A stretch of DNA of 64,000 bases, from assembly GCF_020379485.1 (NCBI RefSeq), contig NC_063439.1, positions 12,779,683-12,843,682 on the forward strand, written 5' to 3'. This stretch comes from Brassica napus. Its lineage: Eukaryota > Streptophyta > Magnoliopsida > Brassicales > Brassicaceae. The position numbers and the translations under genes were made by a program. The notes under the pieces are model-generated. The model worked only from the letters and a program-made list of their open reading frames with translations. It was not told the origin of the DNA and made no database searches. The first letter of the stretch is position 1; each line of letters opens with the position of its first letter. Positions 11,247 to 22,747 of the stretch are shown in pieces.

Positions 11247-11599
11247 AGGGCTTTTTGCAAAATTGACCTACAACTCAAAGTCAAACACAAAACTAACCTC
11301 TTTTTTTTTTTGGAAATTAGTTTTGCCCTATTCACCCCACAAGTTCATATAATTCACGAAAATGCCATCAATTTTTTTTTCTTTTCGAAAATGACATTTT
11401 TACTCTCTCACCCTCATCATCTTCAAGTAATTACAAGATTACTATTGTCATCAATACCCTAACCACCATGAACAACCAATTTGAAGCTCTTAATGCTCCC
11501 AAAATCGATTTACCCTTCTTCTTTCTCCATTCTTATGAACTAAACACAACATCTCTCTCACTTTCTCTACAGGTAAGTCGTCTGGCTGTAGACGACTTA

Positions 11600-12815
11600 C
11601 CTGTTTTTTGAGACGACTGAAAAAGTTAAATCGTCTGATTTTGTTTGGTTAGAAAAAAATCTCCAAAGAACCTAGACGACTTACATTTCAGTCGTCATAG
11701 GTTAGTTTTGCATTTGACTGGATTATTTCAGAAGTTTGACTTTCCTGGACGACTTACATTTCAGTCGTCTGGTGAAAATTGAAATATCAATATTTTATTA
11801 AAACTAAACAACTTACAATTAAGTCGTCATAGGTTAATTTTGCAATTGAAAAAAAACTTCAGTATTTAATTATACCCAGACAACTTACTATTCAGTCGTC
11901 CACCCGACGACTTACATGTAAGTCATCCAGGATTTTATTCTGAGATTCTGGTCAAACTTCGTAAATCCTTGACGACTTACATGTAAGTCGTCGGGCAGAC
12001 GACTGAACGACTGAATTGTAAGTTGTCTGGGTATAAACCTATGACAACATAATTGTAAGTCGTCGAGTTTTAATAAATTATTAATATTTCAATTTTTCAC
12101 CAGACGACTGAAATGTAAGTCGTCGAGAAAAGTCAAAATTGTGAAATAATCTAGTCAAATGCAAAACTAACCTATGACGACTGAAATGTAAGTCGTCTAG
12201 CTTTTTTGAAGTTTTTTTTTAACCAAACAAAAGTAGACGACTTATTTTTGAGAAATTACCACAAATAACATATTCATAGTACCACTTTTCATGTTTACAC
12301 TAATCACTTTTACCCTCACTTTTAATGAAGGGTAAAAGACAATTATACCCTTAGGGTTAACTAATCTAGACTTAGGGTTTAGAGTTGAGGGGTGGAGTAG
12401 GGTTTTTGGAATGTAAAATTTAGGATTCTAATAAATATATAAATAAATACTTAAAATATATAAAAAAATTTTAAAAATAGTTTCAAACATAATTTTCGTT
12501 TTTCAAAAAGAAATTTGAAAAAAAATAAAAAAAAATCGAAAAAAGAATTTCAAAAAAAAAATTATAAAAAAATTCGAATTTGAAAAATTATAATTCAAAA
12601 ACATAAATTTTTTTTTTAAATTTTATTTTTTTTAAAATTTTTTTTATTTAAATAATGATTTATTATATATATAAATAATAAGGGCATAAGAGACTTTTGC
12701 CACTTAATGAAGAAGGTATTTTTGAAAATTTATTCTTAGTGGTGGTAAAAATGAAAAGTGGTACCATGAAAGTGATAAACATGTAATTTCCCCCTTATTT
12801 TTCAGTCGTCCCAGA
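11600..12815. repeat. Long imperfect inverted repeat (hairpin arms)
   Basis: The left arm is about 11600-11929, the loop about 11930-11968, and the right arm about 11969-12245 plus 12803-12815, interrupted by the MITE at 12250-12793. Arm words pair in order, for example acttttgtttggtt with aaccaaacaaaagt and ttgcatttgactgga with tctagtcaaatgcaa. A transcript through it would fold into a hairpin of about 300 bp. Confidence 0.7.
12250..12793. mobile_element. Mutator-type MITE inserted in the foldback arm
   Basis: A 9-bp duplication, cttattttt, flanks it (12241-12249 and 12794-12802). The ends are imperfect inverted repeats: gagaaattacc...gtaccacttttcat on the left, and atgaaaagtggtacc...gtaatttcccc on the right. 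It is 544 bp long, with no coding capacity and a very A/T-rich centre. The 9-bp duplication points to Mutator-like transposase. Confidence 0.75.
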
Positions 12816-14234
12816 TAACATATTTCAAAGTCAATTGCAAAAATAACCTCTGCGTTTACCAGACGACTTATATTTTAGTCGTCTGGAAGACTTAGATTAA
12901 AGTCGTCCACGTCGATCTAAATGGACGACTTCTCTGGAAGTCTACTACATGATCTCCAAGGATGTCGTATGCGTCAATGTTTAATAAACTTGCATTTTCT
13001 CTAAAAGTATAAAGACTTTTTAACATTTTCTTGTTAATTCATGTTCACTAATGAATATTTGGGCTACTGAATGAAATTTATAACTTAATTGGTGATATTT
13101 ATGAGGTTATCAACATTCACGTTAATTAAAGTTTCTAACTGATCCGTGGAAGTCTTCTCCGCTAGTTTTTAAGTCTTATACGCTAGTTTTTAAGTCTTAT
13201 ACGCTAGTTTTTGAATAACTTGTATTTTTAAAAGTGATAAGTAACTTCAAGATATGTAAAACTCATGTTTTCAAAATATGTTATCTCCCTTAGTTTTACT
13301 ATTTCTGACTAAGTTTTTCAACATAAACTTATAAAAAATATGATATGCTTTGACTAGTTACTATTGTTTGTTTCCATCTCTTAAGTATTATTGTTATAAA
13401 CACTAATGATGATTATTGTTATGAGTTGGAAGAAGGGTTAAAATGCTTCTTAAAATGTTGTATCAATATGAAGCTACCAACATTCTTGTTTATTAAGATG
13501 AGAAAAATGCCATTGGAGTTTATTATTGCATATGAGAGATCCAAATATAAGAAAAAAGCTACTGAAGTCTATTAGTTCATTGATTTGTAAATGTTTAAAC
13601 ACATTGTTAGCACATGTATTACATCTTGGGAAACATTATTACTGATTTTACAAAAAAATCACAACTAAAAGAGTAGACATGCAATTCACAAAACAAACCA
13701 CAAACAAAACTATTATAGATCATTCTTCTACAAAGACAAGCTTGGACTCCACTTGATATGGAACAAGACTTTGTCAGAAGACTTCCAGGAAGTTCAGACG
13801 ACTTCTAGGAAGTCCAGACGACTTTCAGGAAGTCCAGACTTTTGAAATGGAAGTCGTCTGGAAGACTTCCTAGAAGTCATCTAGTGCATTATATTTTAGA
13901 CGACTAACATGTAAGTCGTCCCAGAAGTCTTACAGATCTGAAAAACCTGCATATCAAATCCAGATCTAAAAAAACTGCATATTCAAAAATGTTCAAATGG
14001 CTTAAAAACAGAAAAATGAGTGGAAGATTAGATAAATCTCATTTATAGAACACACAAAAATACATATCTAAAATTAATAGATCTACCTTTAAATGAGTGG
14101 AAAATGAGTATCATCTGATTAAAAACCTACAAAAAGATAGATTAGTAAGAAAGACATGAGACAAAACTGAAAAATTCATATAAAGTTTGGTGTTTTCAAG
14201 TCAAAGAGATTAGAGTAGGTTTGAAGAGTTTTAG

Positions 14235-15822
14235 TGTCACACCCATATCTCGCTTAACCGAGACGGCATGAATTCACATTGCCTTTACCAATAAAAATAC
14301 TTAAATAGGCCAATGCAAATCTCATTCCCAAGGATCGAATTCAAATGTTTTACAAAAACGTACTAAAACGAATAGGAAACGCTTAAAACCAAATCACCAA
14401 GTCTTAAAATAAAACAACTTAAAGAAAACCAAACACCCGTAAACCGACACCACACCGAGACGATCACTCCTGCACTTCCTCGAACTCACCTGAAAAAGAA
14501 AGGAGGGCTGAGTATTTCGACAAATACTCAGTGAGGGAAGCTCTAGGAGCCCCGAAATCAATCACCAACAATCATCACACAACATAGCATAAACATCTAA
14601 CTTTAACATTCAGTAATTGAAAACAATCAACAAGAAATGAGGATAAACCCCGGCGGTGCCAACAATGAGACCACGCCACCTAAATCGGTACCCGCGTTCC
14701 TCATGTTGTCGCGCGAGAACTTTCATGTTGCGTTGTCTCCACGACATCACGCTGTCTCACGCCTTCACGCAATCAAGTTACCGACACCGGTTCTCGCTTG
14801 ATCCGCCACCATGTTCATACGATCCACGTTGTCTCCACGACATCACGCTTCTACGTTACTTCATTTACAGGCACGCCGCATGCCCGCTCCGGCGATGAAT
14901 CATGCCAACTCAAACGATTGCCACATGACCCAACAAGAAACGATGTAACGCCCGAGACATACATATATGTCATTCCACCACGTTACACCGGCACACATAT
15001 GCCTTAAGCATTCTCTAACTCATTTATATCTTCCCATTATATAGATATCATCCTCTTATAGAATAACCCCAATCAATACAATCATCACATTCAATCCTCA
15101 AACATCATTCAACCATATTTTAACAACCTTAGCAATAGATCTATATTTTTCAAACATCAAGCATCAAGATATTTATATATATCATTTGTATACTTATTTA
15201 TATTAGTAGATCTATAGAAGGTAACAAGTAAGGAGGAATGATCAACCTAGACACTTCTACCATGATGAGATAATGATAGAAGGAGATAGAGATTGCAACA
15301 AGCCCTCACCTTAGCCTAGATCTGCGAGATGAGATGAAAGTTGATGTAGATCTGAGTTCTACGGGTCCTTACTAACCAGATCTACAAGAACAAGGGTTGG
15401 TTTCCACCCAAACCCTAGATCAGAGATCAAGAAGAAGAAGGAGATAGGAGAGATCTAAAAGAGAGTGTTTAGGGTTTCCTTACCTTCACTAGTTGCTGGA
15501 TCTAGAAGAAAAAGAGTAGAAGACTCAAGAAAACGACGAGAAGGGATCGAAACACGGCGAGATCTCCTCTCCGGTGAGATTACACGGTCGCCGGCGGTGC
15601 TCCGGTGACTCGCGGTGGCTCCGGTGGTGGTTTGGTGGCCGGCGGCTGCTCTCTCTCTCCAACTGGGCAGGGCTTCGCTAGGTTTTGAGTCTCTGGAGAA
15701 AACCTAAGGGGCTGCCTCCTTTTTATAGAAGAGGAAGGGGAAAACCCTAGGGTTTTCTCTACATGGGCCAAATCATCACGGGCCTTGTCACTAAAAATTG
15801 GGCTCGGGCCCGGGATGTGACA
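14235..15822 (-). repeat. 3' LTR of the gypsy element
   Basis: 1588 bp long. In element orientation it starts directly after the polypurine tract. Small open frames inside it (for example 14656-14898) occur identically in the other LTR and are not genes. The last 81 codons of the pol frame lie inside this LTR. Confidence 0.95.
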
Positions 15823-18800
15823 ACTCTCCCCCACTAAACAAGAATTCGCCCCCGAATTCACGTCAACCTCCTCTGGTACCTCATCACTTGGAAACAACTC
15901 TGGATAAAACGATCTCATATGTGACTCTGGCTCCCAAGTCTCCTCACATATTCCATCTCTTTCCCAGCTCACACGGATCATCGTGGTCACTTTCCCTTGG
16001 ACATCCATGTCTTTAATCTCTGAGACTTTAACTGGTTTGCTTTGAGCTGTTAAATTGCGACTAACATCTTCTGGTGGCTGCTGTAGAATCAACTCTGGTT
16101 CTCGAACAACTTTCCTTAGAACTGACACATGAAACACATTGTGGATATCCGATAACTCCTGCGGTAACTCAAGTCGATATGCTACTGCTCCAATCCTCTC
16201 AATGATGCGATACGGTCCTAAAAATCTTGGCTTCAACTTTTTCAACTTGCGGTACTCGGCTGTTCCTCGGTAGGTTCTCATTTTCAAGTATACTTCATCT
16301 CCTACTTCAAACTCCAACGCTTTTCTCCTCTGGTCAGCATAACTCTTGTGCCGATCGTGAGCCTCTTTCAGTCTAGACTTGAGCAATTCCACCTGTTCTA
16401 TGGTTTCCTTAACCATGTCCGGCTCTAAATCTCGTCTCTCCCCCACTTCTGTCCAACATAATGGAGTTCGACATGGTCTCCCATATAGAGCCTCATATGG
16501 AGACATCCCAATGCTCGAATGGTAACTATTGTTGTAAGCAAACTCTGTCAATGGTAGAAATTGGCCCCATTTTCCTGCCCAATCAAGTACACAGGCTCTT
16601 AGCATGTCCTCAAGCGTCTGTATCGTCCGCTCAGACTGTCCATCGGTCTGTGGATGATAAGCCGTGCTAAGGTGTACCTTTGTACCTAGTGCCTTCTGAA
16701 ATGCCTGCCAGAATGCCGAAGTAAACTTTGGGTCACGGTCTGATACGATACTTACTGGCACTCCATGCAATCGTACCACAGTTTCCAGATACTTTTGCGC
16801 TAAGCGATCTGCTCCATCAGTTTTCTTGATAGCTAGAAAATGTGCAGATTTGGTGAGTCTATCCACAATCACCCAAATCGCGTCCTTATTCCCAGTTGTT
16901 ATTGGTAGCCCAGTAACAAAATCCATTGTCACCATATCCCACTTCCATTCGGGTAATGGTAACTCTTGTAAAAGCCCGCTTGGTAATTGTCTTTCTGCTT
17001 TAACCATCTGGCAAGTCTGACAATGAGAAGTCCAAGTAGCAACATCCCGCTTCATACCTTCCCAATGGTAATAGCGTTTCAAGTCCTGATACATCTTGGT
17101 GCTTCCTGGATGGATAGAAAACTGAGAGTTGTGCGCCTGTCTCAAGATCTCGTCCTTCAGATCCTTACTATTCGGCACACACACCCTATTTTTGAATAGA
17201 TAAGTTCCATTTGTGGTGGTGCGATATCCAACAACCTCCTTTGAAATCATTCTCTGCAATGACTCATCTCCTTGTTGAGCTTTACTGATCCTTTCTAACA
17301 AATCTGCTTGATCTAAGGCATCCAATGCAGCTGTCCTATCCTCTACAGTAGTAGCACATAACCGTAAACTAGCCAAAGTAGCAACCAACTCTTGCACCTC
17401 TTTTGCCTCCGAGACGTCGACCTTACGTCTGCTGAGGGCGTCGGCCACTTGGTTTGCTTTTCCTGGGTGGTAGACGATATCTAGATTGTAGTCCGCTAAT
17501 AACTCTATCCATCTGCGTTGTCTCAGGTTCAGGTCTCCTTGGGTAAATATGTACTTCAAACTTTTGTGATCCGTGAACACTTGCACCTTCTCTCCATAGA
17601 GATAAGACCTCCAAATCTTAAGGGCAAACACAACTGCACCTAACTCCAAATCATGAGTCGGATAATTGACCTCATGCGGTCTCAGTTGTCTTGATGCATA
17701 AGCGACCACTTGCTTCTCTTGCATAAGCACACATCCTAGTCCCGTTCCAGACGCATCCGTATAAACCGTGTATGGTACACCTGGCCTTGGTAATACCAAT
17801 ACTGGGGTTTGGGTTAGCTGTTCCTTCAGCCTTTCAAAACTCTTAGTACAAGCGTCTGACCACACAAACTTCACATCCTTTCCCGTTAACATTGTCATGG
17901 GTTTAGCAGTACTTGCAAATCCCTTCACATACTTCCTATAGTATCCTGCCAGTCCAAGGAAACTACGGACCTCAGTAGCACTTCCAGGTGTAGGCCACTT
18001 TGTAATGGCGACAATTTTCTCTGGATCCACAGCCACTCCGGCTTCGGATACAATATGCCCCAAAAACCCAATCTCTCGCTGCCAAAAGCTACACTTGCTT
18101 GACTTTGCGTACAACTGCTGCTCTCGCAACTTGTTCAATACTACTCTTAGATGCCAATCATGCTCTCCTTTGCTCTTAGAGTATACCAAAATATCGTCGA
18201 TGAATACAATCACACACTTGTCCAAGTATTCCCGAAATACATTGTTCATCATCTTCATAAACGCTGCCGGTGCGTTAGTAAGTCCAAATGGCATTACTAC
18301 GAACTCATAGTGCCCATAACGTGTCCGGAAGGCCGTCTTCCTTACGTCTTCTTCCGCTATCGAGATTTGGTGATACCCAGATGCCAAATCTATCTTTGAG
18401 AACCATGACGCTCCTTGTAGTTGGTCCAACAACTCGTCGATTCTTGGCAGAGGGTACTTATTCTTTATCGTCACTTTGTTCAATCCACGATAATCGATGC
18501 AAAGTCTAAAACTTCCGTCCTTCTTCTTGACAAACAGGACAGGCGCTCCCCATGGTGAGCTACTTGGTCTAATGAATCCCTTATCCATTAGATCCTCCAG
18601 CTGCTTCTTCAACTCAGCCATTTCTGCTGGTGCCAAGCGATACGGTGCCTTTGACACTGGTGCCGTACCAGGTTCTAATTCTATAGTAAACGCATCACCT
18701 CGCGTTGGTGGCGGTCCTGTCAACGGTTCAAAAACATCGGTATACTCGGCTACAACCGGAATGGTGTCTAAGTCGGCTTCCTTATCTGATCCCTTGATGT

Positions 18801-19317
18801 TGATAGTGGCGAGATAAGCTTCACTTCCTTTCTCCAATAACTCTTCTGCTTGCATCATGGATATGATGGGGATTCCCGTACTTCTCTTTATCCCTTGGAA
18901 AACTATTCTCCCTTCAGTCCTAGGGATGTAGACGCGTGTCTTTGGGCAATCCATCACGGCCTTGTGATATGTCAACCAATCCATGCCTAAGATCACCTCG
19001 TAGTGGTTTAACTCCATCTCCACCAAATTTCCTTTAAGCTCAATGCCTTCTATGACGATGGGGACATCCTCATACGTTCCAGTAGACCTCATTAACTCGG
19101 TCCCTGCGGTTTCTATTCCTTTGGCGTTCGAAACGAACATGCCTTCAAAGGTCCAACACTTTGTCAAAGTGGGAGACACAAAACTATGTGTTGCGCCAGT
19201 ATCAAATAAGGCATGGGCATTTATTCCCCCAACTAAAACCGATCCTACACAATTTGAACTATGTCTAAGTCTACTATACTTGGACCAAACAAGAATTATA
19301 AGTAAACATCTAGACAA
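15580..19317 (-). CDS. pol: Gypsy pol polyprotein (PR-RT-RNaseH-IN-chromodomain-like)
   Basis: The open frame is about 1245 residues. In order it shows an aspartic protease ([12 protein letters not shown], about residues 37-48), reverse transcriptase with [26 protein letters not shown] and the catalytic FIDD, RNase H ([13 protein letters not shown], then DHKSL), and integrase with an H-H-C-C zinc motif and a D-D-E core ([28 protein letters not shown]). A C-terminal chromodomain-like segment follows ([18 protein letters not shown]). All catalytic residues seen are present. The first codon of the open frame is TTG, not ATG. The frame overlaps gag by 22 nt in the -1 frame, so translation probably needs a frameshift or other recoding, though no classical slippery heptamer is visible. 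The stop lies 243 nt inside the 3' LTR. Confidence 0.93.
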   Translation of the reverse strand: MSRCLLIILVWSKYSRLRHSSNCVGSVLVGGINAHALFDTGATHSFVSPTLTKCWTFEGMFVSNAKGIETAGTELMRSTGTYEDVPIVIEGIELKGNLVEMELNHYEVILGMDWLTYHKAVMDCPKTRVYIPRTEGRIVFQGIKRSTGIPIISMMQAEELLEKGSEAYLATINIKGSDKEADLDTIPVVAEYTDVFEPLTGPPPTRGDAFTIELEPGTAPVSKAPYRLAPAEMAELKKQLEDLMDKGFIRPSSSPWGAPVLFVKKKDGSFRLCIDYRGLNKVTIKNKYPLPRIDELLDQLQGASWFSKIDLASGYHQISIAEEDVRKTAFRTRYGHYEFVVMPFGLTNAPAAFMKMMNNVFREYLDKCVIVFIDDILVYSKSKGEHDWHLRVVLNKLREQQLYAKSSKCSFWQREIGFLGHIVSEAGVAVDPEKIVAITKWPTPGSATEVRSFLGLAGYYRKYVKGFASTAKPMTMLTGKDVKFVWSDACTKSFERLKEQLTQTPVLVLPRPGVPYTVYTDASGTGLGCVLMQEKQVVAYASRQLRPHEVNYPTHDLELGAVVFALKIWRSYLYGEKVQVFTDHKSLKYIFTQGDLNLRQRRWIELLADYNLDIVYHPGKANQVADALSRRKVDVSEAKEVQELVATLASLRLCATTVEDRTAALDALDQADLLERISKAQQGDESLQRMISKEVVGYRTTTNGTYLFKNRVCVPNSKDLKDEILRQAHNSQFSIHPGSTKMYQDLKRYYHWEGMKRDVATWTSHCQTCQMVKAERQLPSGLLQELPLPEWKWDMVTMDFVTGLPITTGNKDAIWVIVDRLTKSAHFLAIKKTDGADRLAQKYLETVVRLHGVPVSIVSDRDPKFTSAFWQAFQKALGTKVHLSTAYHPQTDGQSERTIQTLEDMLRACVLDWAGKWGQFLPLTEFAYNNSYHSSIGMSPYEALYGRPCRTPLCWTEVGERRDLEPDMVKETIEQVELLKSRLKEAHDRHKSYADQRRKALEFEVGDEVYLKMRTYRGTAEYRKLKKLKPRFLGPYRIIERIGAVAYRLELPQELSDIHNVFHVSVLRKVVREPELILQQPPEDVSRNLTAQSKPVKVSEIKDMDVQGKVTTMIRVSWERDGICEETWEPESHMRSFYPELFPSDEVPEEVDVNSGANSCLVGESCHIPGPSPIFSDKARDDLAHVEKTLGFSPSSSIKRRQPLRFSPETQNLAKPCPVGEREQPPATKPPPEPPRVTGAPPATV
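15823..15835 (-). other. Polypurine tract of the gypsy element
   Basis: The minus-strand sequence agtgggggagagtt-like tract abuts the 3' LTR. It is the expected primer site for plus-strand DNA synthesis. Confidence 0.85.
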
Positions 19318-20555
19318 GTAGGTATAGGAAACATACCAACGATCGGTTCTCCTCCTTCGTGGTCCCCGACTACGAAGGCTCGTCCAGCCACATCTTGTCT
19401 TTTTGGTGGTGGCGGTAACTGCTCATTGCGCCCAGCTCCCTGCTGCGGTGCTCCCTGCGCTGGCATACGACATGCATTCGAAGTGTGTCCTTCTCTGTTA
19501 CAACGGTAACATCGAACATTCGGTGGGAATCTACAATCCTTTACGTGGTGTCCTTTCTTATTACACCTATGGCAAGTTGCGCCTCCTTCACTTTTTGCGG
19601 CTTGGGGTGTATTAGCGACTTCCCAAGTTCGCTTGGTCGCCTTTGACTGAGTGCTCCTTGTAAGCTTGCTTTCTTCTTCCAAGCCAATCTCCTGTAAAGC
19701 TGCGGTCTCAACAAGTTCCGCAAAACGGTCATACTTTCTAAGGGAACACCTGTTCTTCAAATCAATCCTTAGTCCATTCATGAATTTCCGAATTAGGTCT
19801 TGCTCATCCATGCGTCTGCGGGCGAACCTTCTCAAACGATTGAACTCTTCCTTATACTCTTTCACTGTCTTGTTTCCTTGGCGCAGATTCTCAAAGTCGT
19901 TCTCCATCTTGTCTGTAGCCTCAGGGGGAACATACTCTCGGGTGAACTCATCCTTAAAGTCCTCCCAAGTCAACTCATAGCTTCCTCGCGCTAATTCCAC
20001 GACACCTTCCCACCATATCATGGCTTCGTCTTTCAGGTAATGAACAGCCAATTCCCTACGGAACTCGGCTGGACACCTGGCTGCATCCAAGTTCTTCTCC
20101 AGCTTCCTCCTCCAGTTATCTGCAGAGGTGGCACTGGCCTTCCCACTGAAATGATCCATTTGCATGTCCCTCATGTACTTCATCACTTCCCAGTAGGTGG
20201 GTCCACGAACATGAGCTGGCACAAACGGTGGGGGCGGAGGCGGATGACGGTGACACACTCCAACACCCGGTACATACTCGCGAGCATCAGCCTGGTGTGG
20301 TGTTCCCTCAGCGGATTCTTCACGCATTTGATCTCCAAAACGCTCACGGTATCTTTGCAACTCTGCCATCATTTCGGCATACCCTGCTGGTTGGTCACTC
20401 TGCTGACTCCCCTTTGTTGAGCTTCCACCATTAGTCTCAGTGTTAGTTCCATTCACACTTTCCACAGAATTGGTCGGGCTAGCTTCCCGAACCACACGTG
20501 TTGCAGTGCCTCTTCCCCTAGCGGTTCTTCTTCCTCTTGGTGCCATCCTGTTCAC
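19296..20555 (-). CDS. gag: Gypsy gag (capsid/nucleocapsid) protein
   Basis: 419 aa. The N-terminus is basic ([13 protein letters not shown] from the second Met). A retrotransposon gag core lies in the middle ([26 protein letters not shown]-like [11 protein letters not shown], then [17 protein letters not shown]). Two CCHC zinc knuckles follow near the C-terminus ([14 protein letters not shown] and [14 protein letters not shown]). It forms the virus-like particle and binds element RNA. It lies directly after the 5' LTR and primer-binding site and runs into pol in a different frame. No damage is visible. Confidence 0.93.
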   Translation of the reverse strand: MNRMAPRGRRTARGRGTATRVVREASPTNSVESVNGTNTETNGGSSTKGSQQSDQPAGYAEMMAELQRYRERFGDQMREESAEGTPHQADAREYVPGVGVCHRHPPPPPPFVPAHVRGPTYWEVMKYMRDMQMDHFSGKASATSADNWRRKLEKNLDAARCPAEFRRELAVHYLKDEAMIWWEGVVELARGSYELTWEDFKDEFTREYVPPEATDKMENDFENLRQGNKTVKEYKEEFNRLRRFARRRMDEQDLIRKFMNGLRIDLKNRCSLRKYDRFAELVETAALQEIGLEEESKLTRSTQSKATKRTWEVANTPQAAKSEGGATCHRCNKKGHHVKDCRFPPNVRCYRCNREGHTSNACRMPAQGAPQQGAGRNEQLPPPPKRQDVAGRAFVVGDHEGGEPIVGMFPIPTCLDVYL

Positions 20556-20806
20556 GCAAAACTAACACTTAGAACTTTTTCCTGTTTATGAATGACGAAT
20601 GAATGAGTTCAAAGTAAAGGAGTGGTCTCGATGGTGCTCTTGACTCTAACTTTTAAAATCCCCATTTATCCTTCTTTAAAATCCAAACCATCTTTAAAAA
20701 TCCGAAAGTTTTTAAAGATCTTAAACTTTATTCCGATAGGAACCGGACAAAAAAAAACGTTTCCTCTCTACAGCCTCCCAGGTTAGGACCGGGGGTTCTA
20801 ACCTCA

Positions 20807-20818
20807 GCTCTGATACCA
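20807..20818 (-). other. Primer-binding site (tRNA-iMet) of the gypsy element
   Basis: Minus strand TGGTATCAGAGC, two bases inside the 5' LTR. It is complementary to the 3' end of plant initiator methionine tRNA and primes minus-strand cDNA. Confidence 0.95.
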
Positions 20819-20820
20819 CT

Positions 20821-22408
20821 TGTCACACCCATATCTCGCTTAACCGAGACGGCATGAATTCACATTGCCTTTACCAATAAAAATACTTAAATAGGCCAAT
20901 GCAAATCTCATTCCCAAGGATCGAATTCAAATGTTTTACAAAAACGTACTAAAACGAATAGGAAACGCTTAAAACCAAATCACCAAGTCTTAAAATAAAA
21001 CAACTTAAAGAAAACCAAACACCCGTAAACCGACACCACACCGAGACGATCACTCCTGCACTTCCTCGAACTCACCTGAAAAAGAAAGGAGGGCTGAGTA
21101 TTTCGACAAATACTCAGTGAGGGAAGCTCTAGGAGCCCCGAAATCAATCACCAACAATCATCACACAACATAGCATAAACATCTAACTTTAACATTCAGT
21201 AATTGAAAACAATCAACAAGAAACGAGGATAAACCCCGGCGGTGCCAACAATGAGACCACGCCACCTAAATCGGTACCCGCGTTCCTCATGTTGTCGCGC
21301 GAGAACTTTCATGTTGCGTTGTCTCCACGACATCACGCTGTCTCACGCCTTCACGCAATCAAGTTACCGACACCGGTTCTCGCTTGATCCGCCACCATGT
21401 TCATACGATCCACGTTGTCTCCACGACATCACGCTTCTACGTTACTTCATTTACAGGCACGCCGCATGCCCGCTCCGGCGATGAATCATGCCAACTCAAA
21501 CGATTGCCACATGACCCAACAAGAAACGATGTAACGCCCGAGACATACATATATGTCATTCCACCACGTTACACCGGCACACATATGCCTTAAGCATTCT
21601 CTAACTCATTTATATCTTCCCATTATATAGATATCATCCTCTTATAGAATAACCCCAATCAATACAATCATCACATTCAATCCTCAAACATCATTCAACC
21701 ATATTTTAACAACCTTAGCAATAGATCTATATTTTTCAAACATCAAGCATCAAGATATTTATATATATCATTTGTATACTTATTTATATTAGTAGATCTA
21801 TAGAAGGTAACAAGTAAGGAGGAATGATCAACCTAGACACTTCTACCATGATGAGATAATGATAGAAGGAGATAGAGATTGCAACAAGCCCTCACCTTAG
21901 CCTAGATCTGCGAGATGAGATGAAAGTTGATGTAGATCTGAGTTCTACGGGTCCTTACTAACCAGATCTACAAGAACAAGGGTTGGTTTCCACCCAAACC
22001 CTAGATCAGAGATCAAGAAGAAGAAGGAGATAGGAGAGATCTAAAAGAGAGTGTTTAGGGTTTCCTTACCTTCACTAGTTGCTGGGTCTAGAAGAAAAAG
22101 AGTAGAAGACTCAAGAAAACGACGAGAAGGGATCGAAACACGGCGAGATCTCCTCTCCGGTGAGATTACACGGTCGCCGGCGGTGCTCCGGTGACTCGCG
22201 GTGGCTCCGGTGGTGGTTTGGTGGCCGGCGGCTGCTCTCTCTCTCCAACTGGGCAGGGCTTCGCTAGGTTTTGAGTCTCTGGAGAAAACCTAAGGGGCTG
22301 CCTCCTTTTTATAGAAGAGGAAGGGGAAAACCCTAGGGTTTTCTCTACATGGGCCAAATCATCACGGGCCTTGTCACTAAAAATTGGGCTCGGGCCCGGG
22401 ATGTGACA
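20821..22408 (-). repeat. 5' LTR of the gypsy element
   Basis: 1588 bp long and nearly identical to 14235-15822. It carries the promoter and ends at the primer-binding site. Confidence 0.95.
22306..22313 (-). promoter_or_regulatory. Probable TATA box of the gypsy 5' LTR
   Basis: Minus strand TATAAAAA about 95 bp inside the LTR start. The element transcript would begin roughly 30 bp downstream, near 22275. An identical motif lies at the same place in the 3' LTR. Confidence 0.55.
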
Positions 22409-22413
22409 TTTAG

Positions 22414-22747
22414 TTTGGGAAAAAAATAAGAACTTTATATAACAAGAAGTTACCAAATGAAGAACAATCAGACATAAAAACTTACCAAAACGCTTAGATC
22501 TATTATGAAGCAAAATAAATGCAAATAATTTCTCAATAATTTATAAACATAAAATTATACAAATTTAAGAAGCATAATATCTAAGTGTGATAAAATAATT
22601 ACTTGTCAATTAAAAAATAATAAATATATAAACATTATTAAAATTGAAAATATTAAATAATATATAATATTATTTTGGTGTAATATTTGGTGTTTTGGTT
22701 AGAGATGACAAAACAAAAATGACATCAAAACACCAAATTTGGAGTAA
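22414..22747. mobile_element. MITE-like remnant, right part
   Basis: AT-rich DNA ending with ggtgtaatatttggtg, tttggttagagatgac and acaccaaatttgga. These are related, in inverted order, to the start of the remnant at 10694. The end (ttttaa) is not a clean inverted terminal repeat. The 5' portion next to the gypsy TSD may belong to the foldback element instead. Confidence 0.4.

Larger units (their letters stand above)
11247..14229 (+). mobile_element. Foldback-type element with GACGACTTAC motif arrays, copy 1
   Basis: It opens with gggctttttgcaaaattgac and an approximately 320-bp leader that recurs at 22748-23080. The motif gacgacttac followed by a spacer and agtcgtc is then repeated many times (11575-12245, 12803-12910, 13790-13925). 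Within this, about 11600-11929 and 11969-12245 (continuing at 12803) are imperfect reverse complements separated by a loop of roughly 40 bases. An example pair is the caaatgcaaaactaacc word near 12158 and its complement near 11700. No transposase is seen. The beginning resembles Mutator-like terminal repeats, but no matching inverted copy of that start was found, so the class is open. Confidence 0.55.
14235..22408 (-). mobile_element. Complete young Ty3/gypsy chromovirus retrotransposon (8174 bp)
   Basis: Two 1588-bp LTRs (14235-15822 and 20821-22408) begin TGTCAC and end GTGACA. I find only two differences between them (t14638/c21224 and a15500/g22086). The 5-bp target duplication tttag lies at 14230-14234 and 22409-22413. 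On the minus strand the order is 5' LTR, PBS, gag, pol (PR-RT-RNaseH-IN-chromodomain-like), PPT, 3' LTR, with no internal stops. The domain order with integrase last and the C-terminal fold place it among chromoviruses; Tekay/Del lineage is my inference. It looks autonomous and very recent. Confidence 0.95.

Noticed and set aside
11575..12245. CRISPR-like regular repeats
   Set aside because: The gacgacttac motif is palindromic, irregularly spaced and degenerate in a plant genome; it forms a long inverted repeat, not a repeat-spacer array.
14656..15007. Short Cys/His/Arg-rich open frames
   Set aside because: They lie inside the gypsy 3' LTR and are repeated exactly at 21242-21593 in the other LTR; no domain, and wrong strand for element genes.
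16461..18817. Several plus-strand open frames of 60-106 codons
   Set aside because: They are antisense to the long pol frame, which explains them; none has a recognisable domain.
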